Of a DNA stretch of 64,000 nucleotides, positions 10,144-23,136 are shown piece after piece; the stretch's first letter is position 1; each line of letters opens with the position of its first letter. The translations under genes and the position numbers were made by a program. The notes below the pieces were generated by a model that was not told the DNA's origin, did not search any database, and saw nothing but the letters and a program-made list of their open reading frames with translations. The DNA is taken from assembly GCA_964036155.1 (NCBI GenBank), contig OZ038423.1, positions 56,063,249 through 56,127,248 on the forward strand, read 5' to 3'. This DNA is from Diploscapter coronatus. Taxonomy: Eukaryota; Nematoda; Chromadorea; Rhabditida; Rhabditidae.

Positions 10144-12415
10144 ATGTCAAGACTATTACTCTATCTATTACTTGGTCTTGTAGCGTTTACATCCTCTAAG
10201 GTTTATCAACATGATTTACGGTGGCGTATGTCTACAAGGTTTCAGATGATTGCAAAGGTAGCAAATTTAGCATAATATCTTTAAAATTATCTTGTAATTT
10301 AGCATAATTGTTTCAAATATTAGCATGTTTTATAATTTAGGGCAAGCACCACGAGTATCTCGAATATCTGGAGCTGAAAAGATTGGCCAATAAACCAAAA
10401 AGACGAGAATGGGCGCCCCAGAACGCTAATGACTGGGGCGATTTTGAATATATCGGAAATATCACCATCGTGCGAAATTTTTTCGGACTTTTCACACAAA
10501 TTTCTCATTTTAGGGCACCCCCGATCAGCAATTTGGAGTTATTCTTGATACCGGGTATGTCAATTACAAAAAGAAATCCAACTAAAACATATTTCAGATC
10601 CTCAAACCTCTGGGCAAGTTTATAAAATTTTCTTTAGAAATGGGAAAAAATCTATCTTTATTGATTTTTAACAAATTTTAGATTCCCGACATTAGTTGCA
10701 AAAAAATCTGCGCTGACAAACATAGGTTCAACAAAACAAAGTCTTCCACCTATAAGGACGACAAAGAGCGATGGCAGATCGAGTACGGCAGCGGCGAGGC
10801 GGCCGGCTTTCTCGGTATTGATACAGTCAGGGTAAGTGTTATTTGATGTCAATGGTCAGTGCGCGGTTTTGCACAAATTGATACTTTTGGGGAAAGTTCA
10901 ACTCCAAATGAATTAAAATTTTCGCAAAAATTCAATTTCAGTTTGGCGACGTCGGCACCACTCAACTAATCGTACCTAAGACTAAATTCGGGCAGGCGGA
11001 GACTATTGCCAGTGTTTTCACTGATGTAAAAATTATAGAAACAAACTGGAAAATTCACCTCTTTTTAAAAAAGACCTTTTAAAAATTCAAAAATTCAAAT
11101 TAGGACCCAGCTTTCGACGGAATTCTGGGCCTCGCCTTCCAATCCCTGTCAGTTTTAGTCACTTGGGACCCCATACTCATCAACGCAATTAAGCAAGGTA
11201 ATTATCTCGACATAATTGCCCAATTAACTCTATTTAATTAGGTCTTCTGGATCAGCCTCTCTTCACTGTATATTTGGAGCATCGAGGGGGTAATTGACTG
11301 GTATTTAAATATTTAATATCCAACTATCTAGCGCCTAACAATGTTCCTGGAGGCGTTTATACCTACGGAGCCATTGACGCCGTTAATTGCGGCGAGTTAA
11401 TTGCCTATCAGGTATTATACCAAAAATGACTATTAAACTCTAGTTTAAGTTCAATATTAAAAATTTACGACTACTTAGATGCAATTTTATAATGCATTTT
11501 ACTCTCAACATTAGATTTAATTCCTAAACTTAGTATTCATTTTACAATTTACTCCGATTTACTTTAACAAACCTATGATGATTTAAGCCTCTATCTTCGG
11601 CCACCTACTTCCAATATACCGTGAGTTAATTGCCCTAATTATCTCGTTAGCTACTCAATTAAGATTTCGAATTTATCGATTGCTGACTATGTTAGCAAGG
11701 GGAAAGTCGATGTGATTTCTGACACCGGTACTTCGTTCTTCGGTGGACCAGAATACATTATCAAGAAAGTCGCTCAAATCACGAATTCAACGGTAAGAAA
11801 TAGATGGCGTTATAAAAATCGATAAATACGTCATGGTGCCATGATTTAATAAATAGGCGCCATAGTTAAAAGAAGACGTTATAAATTAATAAAAGGCGTG
11901 ATTGGCATCAATAAAATGAGGTGAAAATCTAGTGGTCGAAGCACGATCAGCTCTACTACGTTGACTGCGCCACAAACGTCGGTCCTTTCAATATCACCAT
12001 CAATAGCATCGTCTATTCTGTGCAACCGGTCAACTATATCGTTGATGTGAGGAATTACCTTAATTGTCTATTTAATTATCCCAATTAAAGTTAATTAACC
12101 AATCATGAATTAAGATCGGCAATAACACCTGTCTTCTGGCATTCTTCGAATTCGCCTTTGGCGGATTCGGACCGTAAGAATTCATTAGCCAATCTATATT
12201 TTAAAAATAAAATTTAGAGCTTGGATTTTCGGAGATCCATTCGTATGAGAATTTTAAATTTTTGAGAAAAGTGATGAAGATGATCTTTAGATTCGTCAAT
12301 ATTGCCATGTGTTTGATATTGGTCACCAGGTATGAATTTATGGAATTGATTAAGTTTGATTTTTTAACTTGAGTGTTAATTTTAGAACTCTCTCGTAAAA
12401 TTTTCTAGCTTCTAA
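10144..12415 (+). CDS. Secreted pepsin-family (A1) aspartic protease
   Basis: Sixteen exons: 10144-10257, 10341-10469, 10514-10554, 10598-10613, 10682-10831, 10942-11025, 11104-11197, 11242-11289, 11332-11411, 11588-11620, 11664-11792, 11933-12046, 12115-12173, 12218-12242, 12291-12329, 12386-12415. They total 1185 bases, 394 residues. A signal peptide (MSRLLLYLLLGLVAFTSS) is followed by a short propeptide. Both catalytic motifs are present: ILDTGSSNLW and VISDTGTSF. The flap YGSG, the FDGILGLAF block and the terminal FGDPF-RQYCHVFDIGH segment are also typical, and length is normal for nematode ASP proteases, which digest protein in the gut lumen or lysosome. The first catalytic motif is split by an intron and rejoined by a 16-base microexon (10598-10613), whose downstream intron must use a GC donor. 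Which asp paralogue it is cannot be told. Confidence 0.92.
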
Positions 12416-13208
12416 AATTATAATTTAAAAACTCGGATTGAAATTCAAATATTTAGAGAGTAGGCTTCGCTCCTTCCCTACAAGATTCCAAATCAAATAA
12501 GCCTCGCCCCAAAATGGATCAGTTTGTGGAAGACAGAACCTGGGCTTGGTAGTTAAAAGGCAAAAAACTAGGATTTTACTTGAAAATTTAGGGAGACCGA
12601 AAGACATAGACTTTTGGCAGAGAGAAAAGCTGTTAATGGGAAAGATCTTAAATCTAAATGGACCAATAGTATTAAAAAAATTTTTTGATTTGAAATATCT
12701 CAGACTAAATAAAAAGAATAAAATATCAAAGTTCTAGTCATCCTTTCTAATATGATAAAGAAGTTTATAACTTCATTGTATAGTAGTTAGTAAAAATTCG
12801 AAATTATGCAACAACCTAATATTACTTCATTGATATGTATGGCTGGTGATATGATAGGAATGCTCTTTTCTCGTCTGTGGTTTTTTCGTCTTCCTGACAG
12901 CCGGACCTTGTCTCGTTCTCTAGCTCTTCATCTTATCTCATCCTCCTTCTTTCTTCTCTCCGACTTCGACTTCAGTTTTCTTGACATTCGTTCAGCTTTG
13001 TGTATTGTCTTTAGTTGCTGTTTCTGCAAAGTCCGACTTATCTAAGGAATTTTTAAGTTGTTTAAAATTTATCTTAATTTAGCCTTAATAAACGCAATAA
13101 GATAAAGTATTTGACTCATTAATAAGAATATTACGGTAATATCGAATAAATTTTGACCATTTTTATACTCGATTATTTTTATTGTCTTTTATAGGAATAC
13201 TTTTATTA
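12416..13208. other. Intergenic
   Basis: No coding exon recognised. It holds the 3' end of the protease and a pyrimidine-rich stretch at about 12890-13020. A possible trans-splice acceptor TTTTATAG ends near 13193, just before the next gene. Confidence 0.5.
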
Positions 13209-14793
13209 ATGTTCACTTTTTATTTAATTACTTTCATTCAGATGTTGAAACTATTTCGTAGAGCCCGATCTCTAAATGACACAAATCTCGATGTGAAGAG
13301 GAAGAAATTCTCCCTGAAATTCGATTTGAACAATAATAAGGTAGTCGCTCATTATTTTGGTTTAGATTTTAAAATATTTTATTTTTAGTCCTACAAAGAG
13401 GCCGAGGAGTTAGATTTAAAACAGTTAATCGAGGAACAGACTTTCATTTGGGACTGGCCTTTTTCCTCGGATGGTTCGATAGTTTCATAATCATCTTTTT
13501 ATTTAACATATTACAACATTAAAAAAATATATATAAGATTATTATTTTATTTTTAGACATATTATCTATTTAATCTAGTTAAAAATAATATGACTTTATT
13601 TTAACATTCAAGATTATCTCCTATTTTAATTTCAGGAACCGCTCCCGGCGCTTATACTCGTGAAAAATTCATCGTCTGTTTGCCATTCAATAAAGGCGGC
13701 ACCGGCGAAACTAATGGCACGGTAAGTTTTTCAGGATTACTGTATCTTTTACTCATGAAATTTTGATCTTCTATCATTTTTATTAAATAGAAAATCCAAT
13801 GCACTTGAATTTCCCCTATTTTTCGTAATATAAGAGCCAATGCCCTTGTATTTTGCTGCCACTTTACTCAGACTGACTCCATTCATTCTGAGATTTCAGA
13901 GAAACAGCGTACCTCTAAGCCTGTTCGCCTTTAAACTTTTTTCTTTCGTCCTCTTCAACAATCTCTATATTTTCCAACAGCTGTCATTTATAACTCTGCC
14001 TCTTTTTCGTCACCTATTTCTTCACGTTCTCTCGTTTTTGCACTGTGGCTCATACCACAAGTGTGAGATGGCGAGCTTGAGTTTCTCGGAAAAAATCTAG
14101 GATATCTGAATTTGGAAATACCAAAACAAATATGAAATTTACGGTTTTATCTAAAATAAAAGAAGAACTACTATTTGATTAGACAATATCATAAAATCCA
14201 AAAAATATACGTGTTCTCCTAAATTAGGAACTTTTATTTGCTAAATTTTAATTATACTTTTAGACCCGAAAATTCGAGAAAATCGCTGAAACCGGACTTT
14301 CCTGGAGCCTGGGCCTATCTCGAGATTCGATTTTAGGCTCGACCTGCTTTTGGCGACTCGAGATCGAAATCGTCAAGAATCTGAATGCCATTGTTCTGGT
14401 TGCATCTAGGTTTAAATAATCTTTAAAAATCAACAAAGTTGATCTTCAGAGATATCAGCCGTTACTTTGAGAAAACAAAAAGACTGAAGAGGGTCCGGAA
14501 AATGTACAGGTAAGAAAAATGATATAAGCTAAGATTTTATAAATCTCTACTTTTTCACATCTAATAAGTTTTTTAGGAAAGTTATTATTAATTATTAATG
14601 GTGAAGAGGAACTTAATTTTCATGAAAGCTATCAGTTAACATGAGATCCCGATTTATCAAATTAAGATTGCCTGAGCACTATGACGTCAGCACGACGAAG
14701 ACGAATATGTTTGATTGGGCCGTGGTCATCGAAGTCTACAGAAAATGCACCAATCGGCCTATGTACATGAGACGGTGTGATACGGCATTTTAA
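13209..14793 (+). CDS. Orphan protein with N-terminal hydrophobic segment
   Basis: Six exons: 13209-13340, 13389-13473, 13636-13721, 14264-14409, 14450-14509, 14667-14793. They sum to 636 bases, 211 residues, with consistent phases. I do not recognise the family. The start chosen gives MFTFYLITFIQMLKLF, a short hydrophobic segment followed by Arg residues, compatible with a signal anchor; a second ATG at 13242 would remove it. The middle contains APGAYTREKFIVCLPFNKGG and the end is Cys- and basic-rich (YRKCTNRPMYMRRC). There are no repeats and no known catalytic motif. Exon structure and codon choice look like a real gene. The 541-base intron 3 is CT-rich. Confidence 0.65.
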
Positions 14794-15777
14794 CCCTAAA
14801 ATCACACCATCAAAATAGATTTGGAAATTTATTCTCATGTAAAATATGCATCACTTGTGAATTTAGACCATATTTTCGTTCTCAATGATATTGTTATTGC
14901 AAAACATTTTAAAATTGGTCATATTTTACGTGAGTTTGCATATTTAGAGATTTTTGATCAATATTTTTTAAATCACAGAAATTCGAAATTCCAAAATTTT
15001 ACCTGATTTCAAGCATATTTTACTTTGTTTTATCAGTTTTCAGTTCCAAGGGGTCTGTAAATATTGTTGAAAATTAACGATACACACATGTATTTAGCAC
15101 TTCACATATCCTAGACCAGGGCTAGGTATTTTAGAATTTATCAAATTATTTCTTAACAAAGTAGGGAACTATTTATTATCGTTTAAAATGTTTAAACAGC
15201 AATGAAAGAAGATCTTCGCGAATCTATCGATTTTTAATATTTAATATAGGAATCGTCATTTGATTGTGAGAATTTAAGTCAAGAATATCATTAAGATTCC
15301 GGTATTTTCAAGGTATATAGTGTTTGCTAAAATAAATATGATATGTTTAAATTCGAAGTTCTGAGTGAATATTGCTGAATTTTTTAGCCTGTCACTTTTG
15401 ACTTAACATATGTCACGTGCTAACGATTTTTCAAGCTTACAAAATTTCTTTCTACATAAGTTCAGCAATACTAATAACATTTAAAGGTTCGAGAATTGTG
15501 AGCTTATGTAGAACGTGCTATATTGCTAAATTTAAAGGAGCGTTTAGCTAACATTTAGCAATGGAGCATATTTCATTACACACCTCTTCAGTGTTACTTT
15601 TCGAGTCTTTGTTGGTGATAGTAGTGAATTCGAGATATGATGATATTGTTTGAAATCCGATATGAAAACACAGAAGCACAAAAGCGAGAGTGTATCTAAT
15701 TTTAGCATCGATATGTGTAAAATCCGAGAGTTAACCGATGATTTTTCCCAGGTTTTCCTAGGACGAGAGCAAATTGT
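14794..15777. other. Intergenic between convergent orphan genes
   Basis: About 1 kb of AT-rich sequence holding the 3' ends of the genes on either side. Short open frames here have no homology or splice support. I see no RNA gene or repeat. Confidence 0.5.
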
Positions 15778-18700
15778 CTAGTGCCGCTGGCCATCGGTTG
15801 ATTCGGGAACTGATTCCTCGGTCTCCGAAGCGAAAAGCTGAGGGGGAATCTGAAAATAAGCGATAAATTTAGAAGTCAAATTAAGCGCAATACATATAAT
15901 AGTTGAACTATTGAATTTAAAATTATGCTAACATTTTATTTTTCATTATCTAAATACAGGGTGGTCTAAGATATTTTTAGTACTTATTCTTTAAATATTT
16001 TTTTTAAAATAATTACTTAAAAAAGGTAAATGGGAATCAATTTTATCGTTGAGAGAAATGTGAAAATGTATGGTTTCACAGTTTCCATTTACGGATAGCC
16101 CTGGGCGTACCGGCGACTGTCTCTTTTCCGGAATTAGCCGCAAAAAATCGACCGTTTTATCTCTTACGTTTCTGGACAAACTTGGCATGAAAAATATGCA
16201 GAACTAGTTAAATTTTATTCTTTTGTTTTCGAGTATTTTAAATTTAACCTACCGCACTAGGTAATGGCAATCTCACAAGTATATCTTCACCGAACAAGTA
16301 ACTGAACCCGCTGTCAGAATGGAAAATGTAGAGATCATCTAAAATCAAAATATCTTTTAACTATATTACATTTAAGCTTACCTCGTTTCTTGGCTAAATC
16401 ACTGAACCCATCTAACCGGCCATTTAATTCTAGACCTTTCAGATACTCCAGATTACTTCTAAACTTTGAGTTTCCAAAAAATATTTTAAATTGAAGTAAA
16501 AATACCTCTCTAAGGCGCGATAGATATTAATGTCTCTGTTTAGATCCCACCAAGTTTCGGGGAATCGACCTTGGTGCGATAGTTTATATCTGAATTTGTA
16601 AATGATTAACTCAAGTTAGTATGCCTTGTTTACCGATTTAACTTTTCTGCCATAGAAATATCACAGAGTACCGAGATTTCTGCCGCTGTTTCTGTTAGAA
16701 GTTTATGTGATGGTACAGGTGCGGGTCGAAATAGCTTAAATTTTAATTTTGTATCAATTTGTAAACTTATAGATTACGGTATAAGCTTCATCACAACATC
16801 GCATGATTTTCAAGAAATGAGGGTGCGTTTGGGTGAATAGATCTTCGAATTGGTTCATAGTGGACAGGGTAGGGGAGCTGAAATTCGAAATTGATTGATT
16901 TGCCTAAATTGAAAATTCGCGTACCCATTTTCAGCCAACCTCACTATCTGAGTGATTTTCACCGCAGACTCCAAAATCGATGCGGTGTTATAGTCCAAGT
17001 CCGCGAAATCGTCGAAAATATTCCGATTTCTCTGGTTTCGGCCGAGTGGTTGCTTAAATTCTCAAATAAAAACTCGAATATTTTAATTTGTCCTACCGGA
17101 GACAGCTGAAACCCATTAGATGGTGGAATAGGATTCTGAAATTCCATATTTCAAAGCTGATCTTCATCGCTTAAATCATCAACCTGTATTGGTTCTTCCT
17201 TGGGTTTTCTTTGATTTTGACTCTGAGGCATATCTTTCGGGATCTCCATTTTGCTTTGGCTAGGCCGGACTTCTTTTGATCGCTCGATTTTCCGAGGTTT
17301 CTAAATTAGGTTCCAAATAAAAGATGAAAATTAGCATAATAGCATTAAAAAAATAAAATCGTAATTTAAATTCCAAATAAAAACCTTAGGATTTTTCCGA
17401 GATGAATCTTCGAAATGAGTAAGAAGTTATGATGACCGTTCAAATACTTTAGACTTAATATTATTTAGATCTCTAAATACGCACCTGATGCTTTTTCTTC
17501 TTGCTCGTCTTTACCGACTCCTCCTGGTTGCCCCACCCCCTTTCCCTGTCCTTATCTTTCCTCTGCCTATCTGCCGCCTTCTCGTTGCCGGGGGCAACTT
17601 CTCTGCCACTTGACTGTTGGGAAGAGCTCGAACCACCTCTGCAAATTAGGAGAGAGATTAGAGAGTTCGAGGAAATCTGTTAATCAGGAGATTTTAAATA
17701 GAACTAGAAAGGAGTTGGTTTGAAATTAGGAATTCTATAAATAGAAATTAGAATATGGCTGTCTAATTTTTGAAAAATATCTAGTCTCAGTCCTTGAAAG
17801 TGAAATTTGAGTTTGAATTTTTCATTTCGACGTTTTATTTAAATTGATTTGGAATAATGAAAGTATAATTAGTTTAATTACTTTCAAATTTAAAAATGAG
17901 AGGCAATGATATAGAAATTAATATCTTTCCAAAATTTTTGAACTACCATATACCCTAAATATTTACTTACATTTTCGTAAGCGGGAATATATTTTAATCT
18001 ATATACTAAAATAGAATATACTGAAACTGCAGTATAATGAATTCGAAATACGACACAAAGATTGTTTAGGCGAAAATAATTCCTGTGCGTTATGGAAAGG
18101 ACACTGAAGCAGAAATAGTAGGCGAAATGATACTACAATTTTATCCTTTATCAATATCGGTAGATTTATGTTATCCCTCTTCCTGTCTCTAAGGATTTCG
18201 CCCCTGTTCTCCTCTAATTCATCTATCATCTAGTCAGCTTTCTGTAAAAGACACACAGACACGCACTTGTAAAAATACATACACCTCAAAAATAATGACG
18301 AGATAAGAATAGTGTTGGGTAGGGAATGGGTGGATTTATCATAGTCTAATGATGAGTACATTAACCTGATAATTTCAGCTTACCATCACCCTACCCATAT
18401 TAGCATCTTTGAGGGCACATGTCTTTTATTGTGCTGGTCAAACGAGGTGACAGATCGTGTGTTGAAAAATAGTGAGAAAAGGCGAGAGAGGCAGAGAAAA
18501 TTGCGTACCACTCTTTCTATTGTCTCTCGCTAATTTTCATTTACCTGCATTCTAGCCTCGCTTTTTGCACACAGCCGTAACGCGAAATATACGCGCATTT
18601 TTCGCAAGGCGTTTTTTAACACGAACTGTTACCCCCATTTAACCGACACAATATAAATGTGTGTCTGTGTGTCCTTTACAAGAAGCAATCTAGTGATGAT

Positions 18701-19141
18701 GATGAAGATATTGCATGCTGGGTGCCTGCTTTATGACTCCTAATGGTAAATGAGGAAATGAAAGATAGAGGCACTAATTATGGTTGGTGGGGGATTAAGC
18801 TATGCCCATATAATGCCAGACGACGGAAACAGGTAAATTAATGGAATATCTTCGAATATAGCAACCAAAATAGCCCAGAATTCGTGCATTTTCTCGGTTA
18901 AATATCGAATTTTCAAGTCGTATTTTGATAATGCCGCCTTAAATTTGAGATTTGTGCGAAGATCAGCTTTTGATGTATAAGAGGATATTTGTAGAGATAC
19001 GCCCGATTTAAAGAAGATAAATATGGTAGGGATGGTTAGTCAAGTGGGTCTTTTAAGTGGTTTTGAGTATTTTGGCAAAAATCGGACATACCTTAGAGTC
19101 GAGCTTCGAGTTTGATTTCTGCCGATCGATACCGATACCAT
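15778..19141 (-). CDS. Orphan protein with basic disordered N-terminus and helical core
   Basis: Eleven exons: 19141-19092, 17638-17485, 17300-17184, 17052-16925, 16877-16778, 16734-16634, 16589-16506, 16458-16382, 16338-16253, 16203-16093, 15849-15778. They total 1080 bases, 359 residues, all phases matching. Residues ~17-105 are disordered and rich in Ser, Gln and Lys with a KTSKKKKH cluster that could be a nuclear localisation signal. From ~106 to 290 the sequence is mainly helical (FDDFADLDYNTASILESA, MNQFEDLFTQTHPHF, RFPETWWDLNRDINIY, ILVRLPLPS). The C-terminus is acidic. I cannot name a family. Exon 1 is joined across a 1.45-kb intron only by phase and a good donor, so the start is the least certain part; the last two exons are also tentative. 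Confidence 0.6.
18243..18681. repeat. Short inverted repeat pair within an intron
   Basis: TGTAAAAGACACACAGACAC at 18243 recurs inverted at 18660-18681 with 2 mismatches over 22 bases. The arms are about 395 bases apart inside intron 1 of the minus-strand orphan gene. They may be terminal repeats of a small non-autonomous transposon, but I see no target-site duplication, and AC-rich sequence raises the chance of coincidence. Confidence 0.4.
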
Positions 19142-21307
19142 TCGACTATCCAACCGCAATTCGGAGAGCCTGTTTGCTTGAGGTCGGAATCACCTAAAAC
19201 GCCCATTTGGCTATCAGTTCAAAGGAAACCCTTGTTTGCTCAGATAGGACATAAATTCGGTGCAATAAAGGCGAAGTACAAAGGGCTAATCGTCAAAGGG
19301 AATTAATAAAATACGGATATAAATATCAGACAATTTAAAATAAAATAAAAAATCTTCAATTTACATTGCAAAGTTTGGCATTTAATTTAAGATATGAGAT
19401 TTAGATATCATAAAAGTTTATCGATTATACCAAGGAATAATCGATATTAGGAGGATATCATGGTCATGGTAGTTTAATAAATAAAATCATGGTATGTTTC
19501 AAATTTAGATATTATGAAAAAATCAATCCAAGATTTCGAAAACCCCGTCGATAAGACAATATTTGATCTTTCAGGGACAGGTTCGGGGTAAAGTGCGAAG
19601 AGACAAAGGCATTTCAAATGTCTGAAAGTAAATAAAACAAATAAATCCAAGAGATTGAACTGATTTGATAGAATCACATTCCGGGTCATAAATAAAAGTG
19701 GTACGGCGTAAGATAATCAAATTTTTGTGTACTTAGTTGACTATGATGAACTATTTTGATTAGTTTTCATGTCTAAAGGCAAATAAAAAAGAAATCTCAG
19801 CTTGAAACTTATTTGGTATTTATATCAATATATTCTGAATCGGGTTTTCGTAAAGTTTATCAATTTCTCAGTTAAAATATAGAGGTAAAGAGAATTATGG
19901 ATGAGTTTTCCGAAAGAAAACTCCCTGAATCGTAATATACCAAGAAATCGCCCTAATGTATGAGAATGAGGTCTATCTTTCGACATAATTACTATTCGAT
20001 GGTCTACTTTTGCTTTTTGCGTGATATCGCCGGCCTCAAAACATCGCCTTCACCTTATTCTTAATTTCGCGACACATACTCTTAGGCACCCTATAGGTGT
20101 TGCGTAATAGATACCTTAATAAAATGAATATGCTAAGATAAGATAGTGGCAATAGTAGCGTTCAAAATAATTACATTTATTCAGACATATGATTTTTAAA
20201 TATGACTAAGGTGGAAAAATAAAATATCAATCGATAAACTGATGGCCATAAGGACGAAGAAGATAATAAAATCAACACCAAAAACCTGTTGAAAAGGGGT
20301 GCGCGCAAATTAGAGGCCTCAGAAATGAGAAAAAAGGCGCGGCATACTGTAAAATGAGGAATAAAATAGAAAAAAAAGTTTATAAAAATGTCTAAACTAT
20401 AGTTGAATAAATACAACTTGTATGAGAATAATATTCTTGAGCTCAGCAGAATGCAAGATTAGGGCACAATGAAGATTAAGTTCAGAAAAAAATCTATAAA
20501 AAGATGTTTTTTTCTAAATTTTATACTGTATTTTCGGAAATAAAAACTGGGTGGAAATAGTATTTTTGGGGTCAGATAGGAAGCTACTATAGGCACTCGA
20601 GAGATTGGGACTATGAGAGGGAAGATTGAGATCTTCAAGATTGAGAGGAAGGAGAAGAAATAAAGTGATGACCTTGAAGAGATATTGCGGTAAATGGGTA
20701 AATGAAGGGTAGAGTCCTCGTCTTAGTCTTAGTTCTAGGTTTTAGATTTTAGGTTGATGACTCAATACTGGGAAATCTAAGGTATTTTTTATTTTTTTAC
20801 CTTTAGAAAATTTTAAATATATTGAAAACAAGAGATTTCAATGATAATCGGGTCAAATCTGGAGGATCTAAACTGTCTTCGCAGCGTGATATTTTTGAGA
20901 GATAAAAATAAGGATATTTTGATCAAAAACATTATTTAGAATAGAAAAATGATATTAGATTACTTTTCAATCAAATTTGAAGGAAATATGAAAATCCGGG
21001 AAATTCGGAGATAAAAGTGAGGATCCTCTAAAATCCATTACAGCTGACCTAATCAATTGCGCTTGAGGGAGAGTTGATTGGCGAGATATCGAAAGAAGAT
21101 GCGATGAAGAAGGAGAGAGTGAAAAGAAAGATAAATTAGTGAGGGGTAGAAGAGACTATGATAAAGAATAGGAGAGGTGAGAGAAAGAGAAATTAGAGAA
21201 GTTGGACAGATATATATTGACCGATTGAACTGGGTTTTAGATGTAATGTGATATGACAAAGTTTGAAATATCTTCGTATTTCTTAACGCCAATATATTTG
21301 ATTTCAG
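19142..21307. other. Intergenic, divergent promoters of orphan gene and ceramidase
   Basis: About 2.2 kb without a supportable exon on either strand. Open frames at 19474-19689, 20177-20416 and 21053-21292 lack homology. The interval separates divergent genes and should contain both promoters. The right end is ATTTCAG directly against the ceramidase ATG, which fits trans-splicing of that transcript. Confidence 0.5.
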
Positions 21308-23136
21308 ATGAAATATTTACTATTTCTATCATTGATTGGATTTACATCAGCTGATTTCAAGCCCAGGAAATATCGAATAGACTTGGATTTACCTCCGGAC
21401 CAAAGATGGAATCAGGTTATTCGAGAAAATATCGAAGTAATTCCATTAATTGCCGAGGAAGCCAAGTAATTTTCGTTTAAATACTTTTAAAACTTGTTTA
21501 ATTTCAGAAAATATATTCCATCCTTCATTCAACCTGTCGTTTGGCCCATCGCCAGGGCTTTAGGAAATCTACTACCAAAGGATATTCATGAAGAATTGAA
21601 GGGTAAAAATTTGACTATCAGAAACAAGCAATTTGAGGAAAAATAAACGCTGCGATAGTTGAAAATGTAAACTGCGCATTGTGTAATTTCAAATAAGCGT
21701 CGAAGTTATTCAATGAATCAATGAAATGTCGTAAAGTGTTCCACAAACTACGTGCTAGGTTACACTGATCGAATTTTTATGCCTTATATTTTATCTCAAT
21801 TTGCCAGTCATTCATAATAGCTGTTTAAAAATTTAGGAATTTCCCGAGAGTCAGGCCTACCTCTGGGTGAAGTCGTCGGTTTAAACATCCTTTATGATAT
21901 CACCGCGTTCGATAGAAAACAGTAGGCATTTATTCAATTTGAAATTTACAAAACTAAGTTTAAGCATCCTCTACGAGGGCTGTACTTCAATAGTTCTCCA
22001 AGATAAACGGGGCAATATTTTCCACGGACGAAATTTGGACTACGAAATGCAGGATTTGCTCAAGAGCATGACGATTTATGTGGATTTCGTTAAGAATAAC
22101 ACAGTTATAAATTAAATTCTATACTTTTTAATAAATGAAGCATTTCAGGTTTTATATTCCGGGGTGACATTCGCATTATATAATGGCTTGTTGACTGGGC
22201 AAAGACCTAACGCTTATACCGTCACGTTAAATGAACGATGTAATAGCATTTTTAAATTAATCAAAGGGAATCTTAAATTCAGATTCCGGGGCTTATATCG
22301 ACAATATTCTAATGGAATTTGTCACTAGATTTCAACGTCCTGTCAGCTATTTTATCAGAGAAGTTAATTTTTCTAGTTAAAATGAATTTCGAATTTAAAC
22401 TTAGGTCCTGGAATCCGAAACCACATTTGACTCAGCCGTACGAACATTTTCTAAAACGCACTTAATAGCGCCTTGCTATATCATTGTCGGAGGAGTTAAG
22501 CCCGAACAAGGAGTCGTGATTTCGAGGTTAAATTTTATTTTTAGAACTGATCTTCATTCTTTAAATCATTCATATTTGAAAATTGATTCTTATGCTATAT
22601 TTCATAGTAATAAATTTAAAAGGTTGATCTCCACTTAAATCTTTTCAAATTCATATTTCTTTTAGAAACCGCTGGTCAGCCGCAGACATCTATTCTCTTA
22701 CTCCTGAAAGATGGTATCTCGTCGAAACGAATTTCGATCATTGGAAAAAAGACGATGATGGACGAAGGTTTAAATTTATAAATTAAATAAACGTAATTGA
22801 ATCAACAACAAATGGAACTGGCCAAGTTTGAAATACACTATTATTTTCATTAGTTTTTTTCTTCGGTATTATTCTCATTGATGAACATGTTATTTCATTT
22901 ACATATTTTATTAGTTTAATTGCCTTTAAGCGATTTTAATTACAAATTGGAACTTAAATTTCAGAATCAAGGCCATGAAGTTATTGGATACAATTGGGAA
23001 GGAAGATATCGATGAGCAGCTATTATTTGGTGTACTTTCAAGCAACCCGGTTCAGAATAACAACACTATTTATTCTACGGTATTATCTGCTAAATATCCA
23101 CGACTTTTGTATAAATCTTTAATTATTCGAGTGTAA
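21308..23136 (+). CDS. Acid ceramidase / NAAA-type lysosomal amidase
   Basis: Nine exons: 21308-21465, 21508-21602, 21837-21921, 21965-22103, 22149-22239, 22283-22362, 22405-22526, 22666-22767, 22965-23136, giving 347 residues. A signal peptide (MKYLLFLSLIGFTSA) is followed by YRIDLDLPPDQRW, typical of the family's inhibitory beta chain. The LGEVVGLNILYDITAF segment precedes the autocleavage site at GCTSIV, whose Cys becomes the N-terminal nucleophile. HGRNLDY, NRWSAADIY and RWYLVETNFDHWKKDDDGRR match the family's catalytic core. These enzymes hydrolyse ceramide or N-acylethanolamines in the lysosome. The C-terminus is a little shorter than in vertebrate acid ceramidase and may have one more exon if ACG at 23091 is a donor. 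ATTTCAG touches the ATG. Confidence 0.88.
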
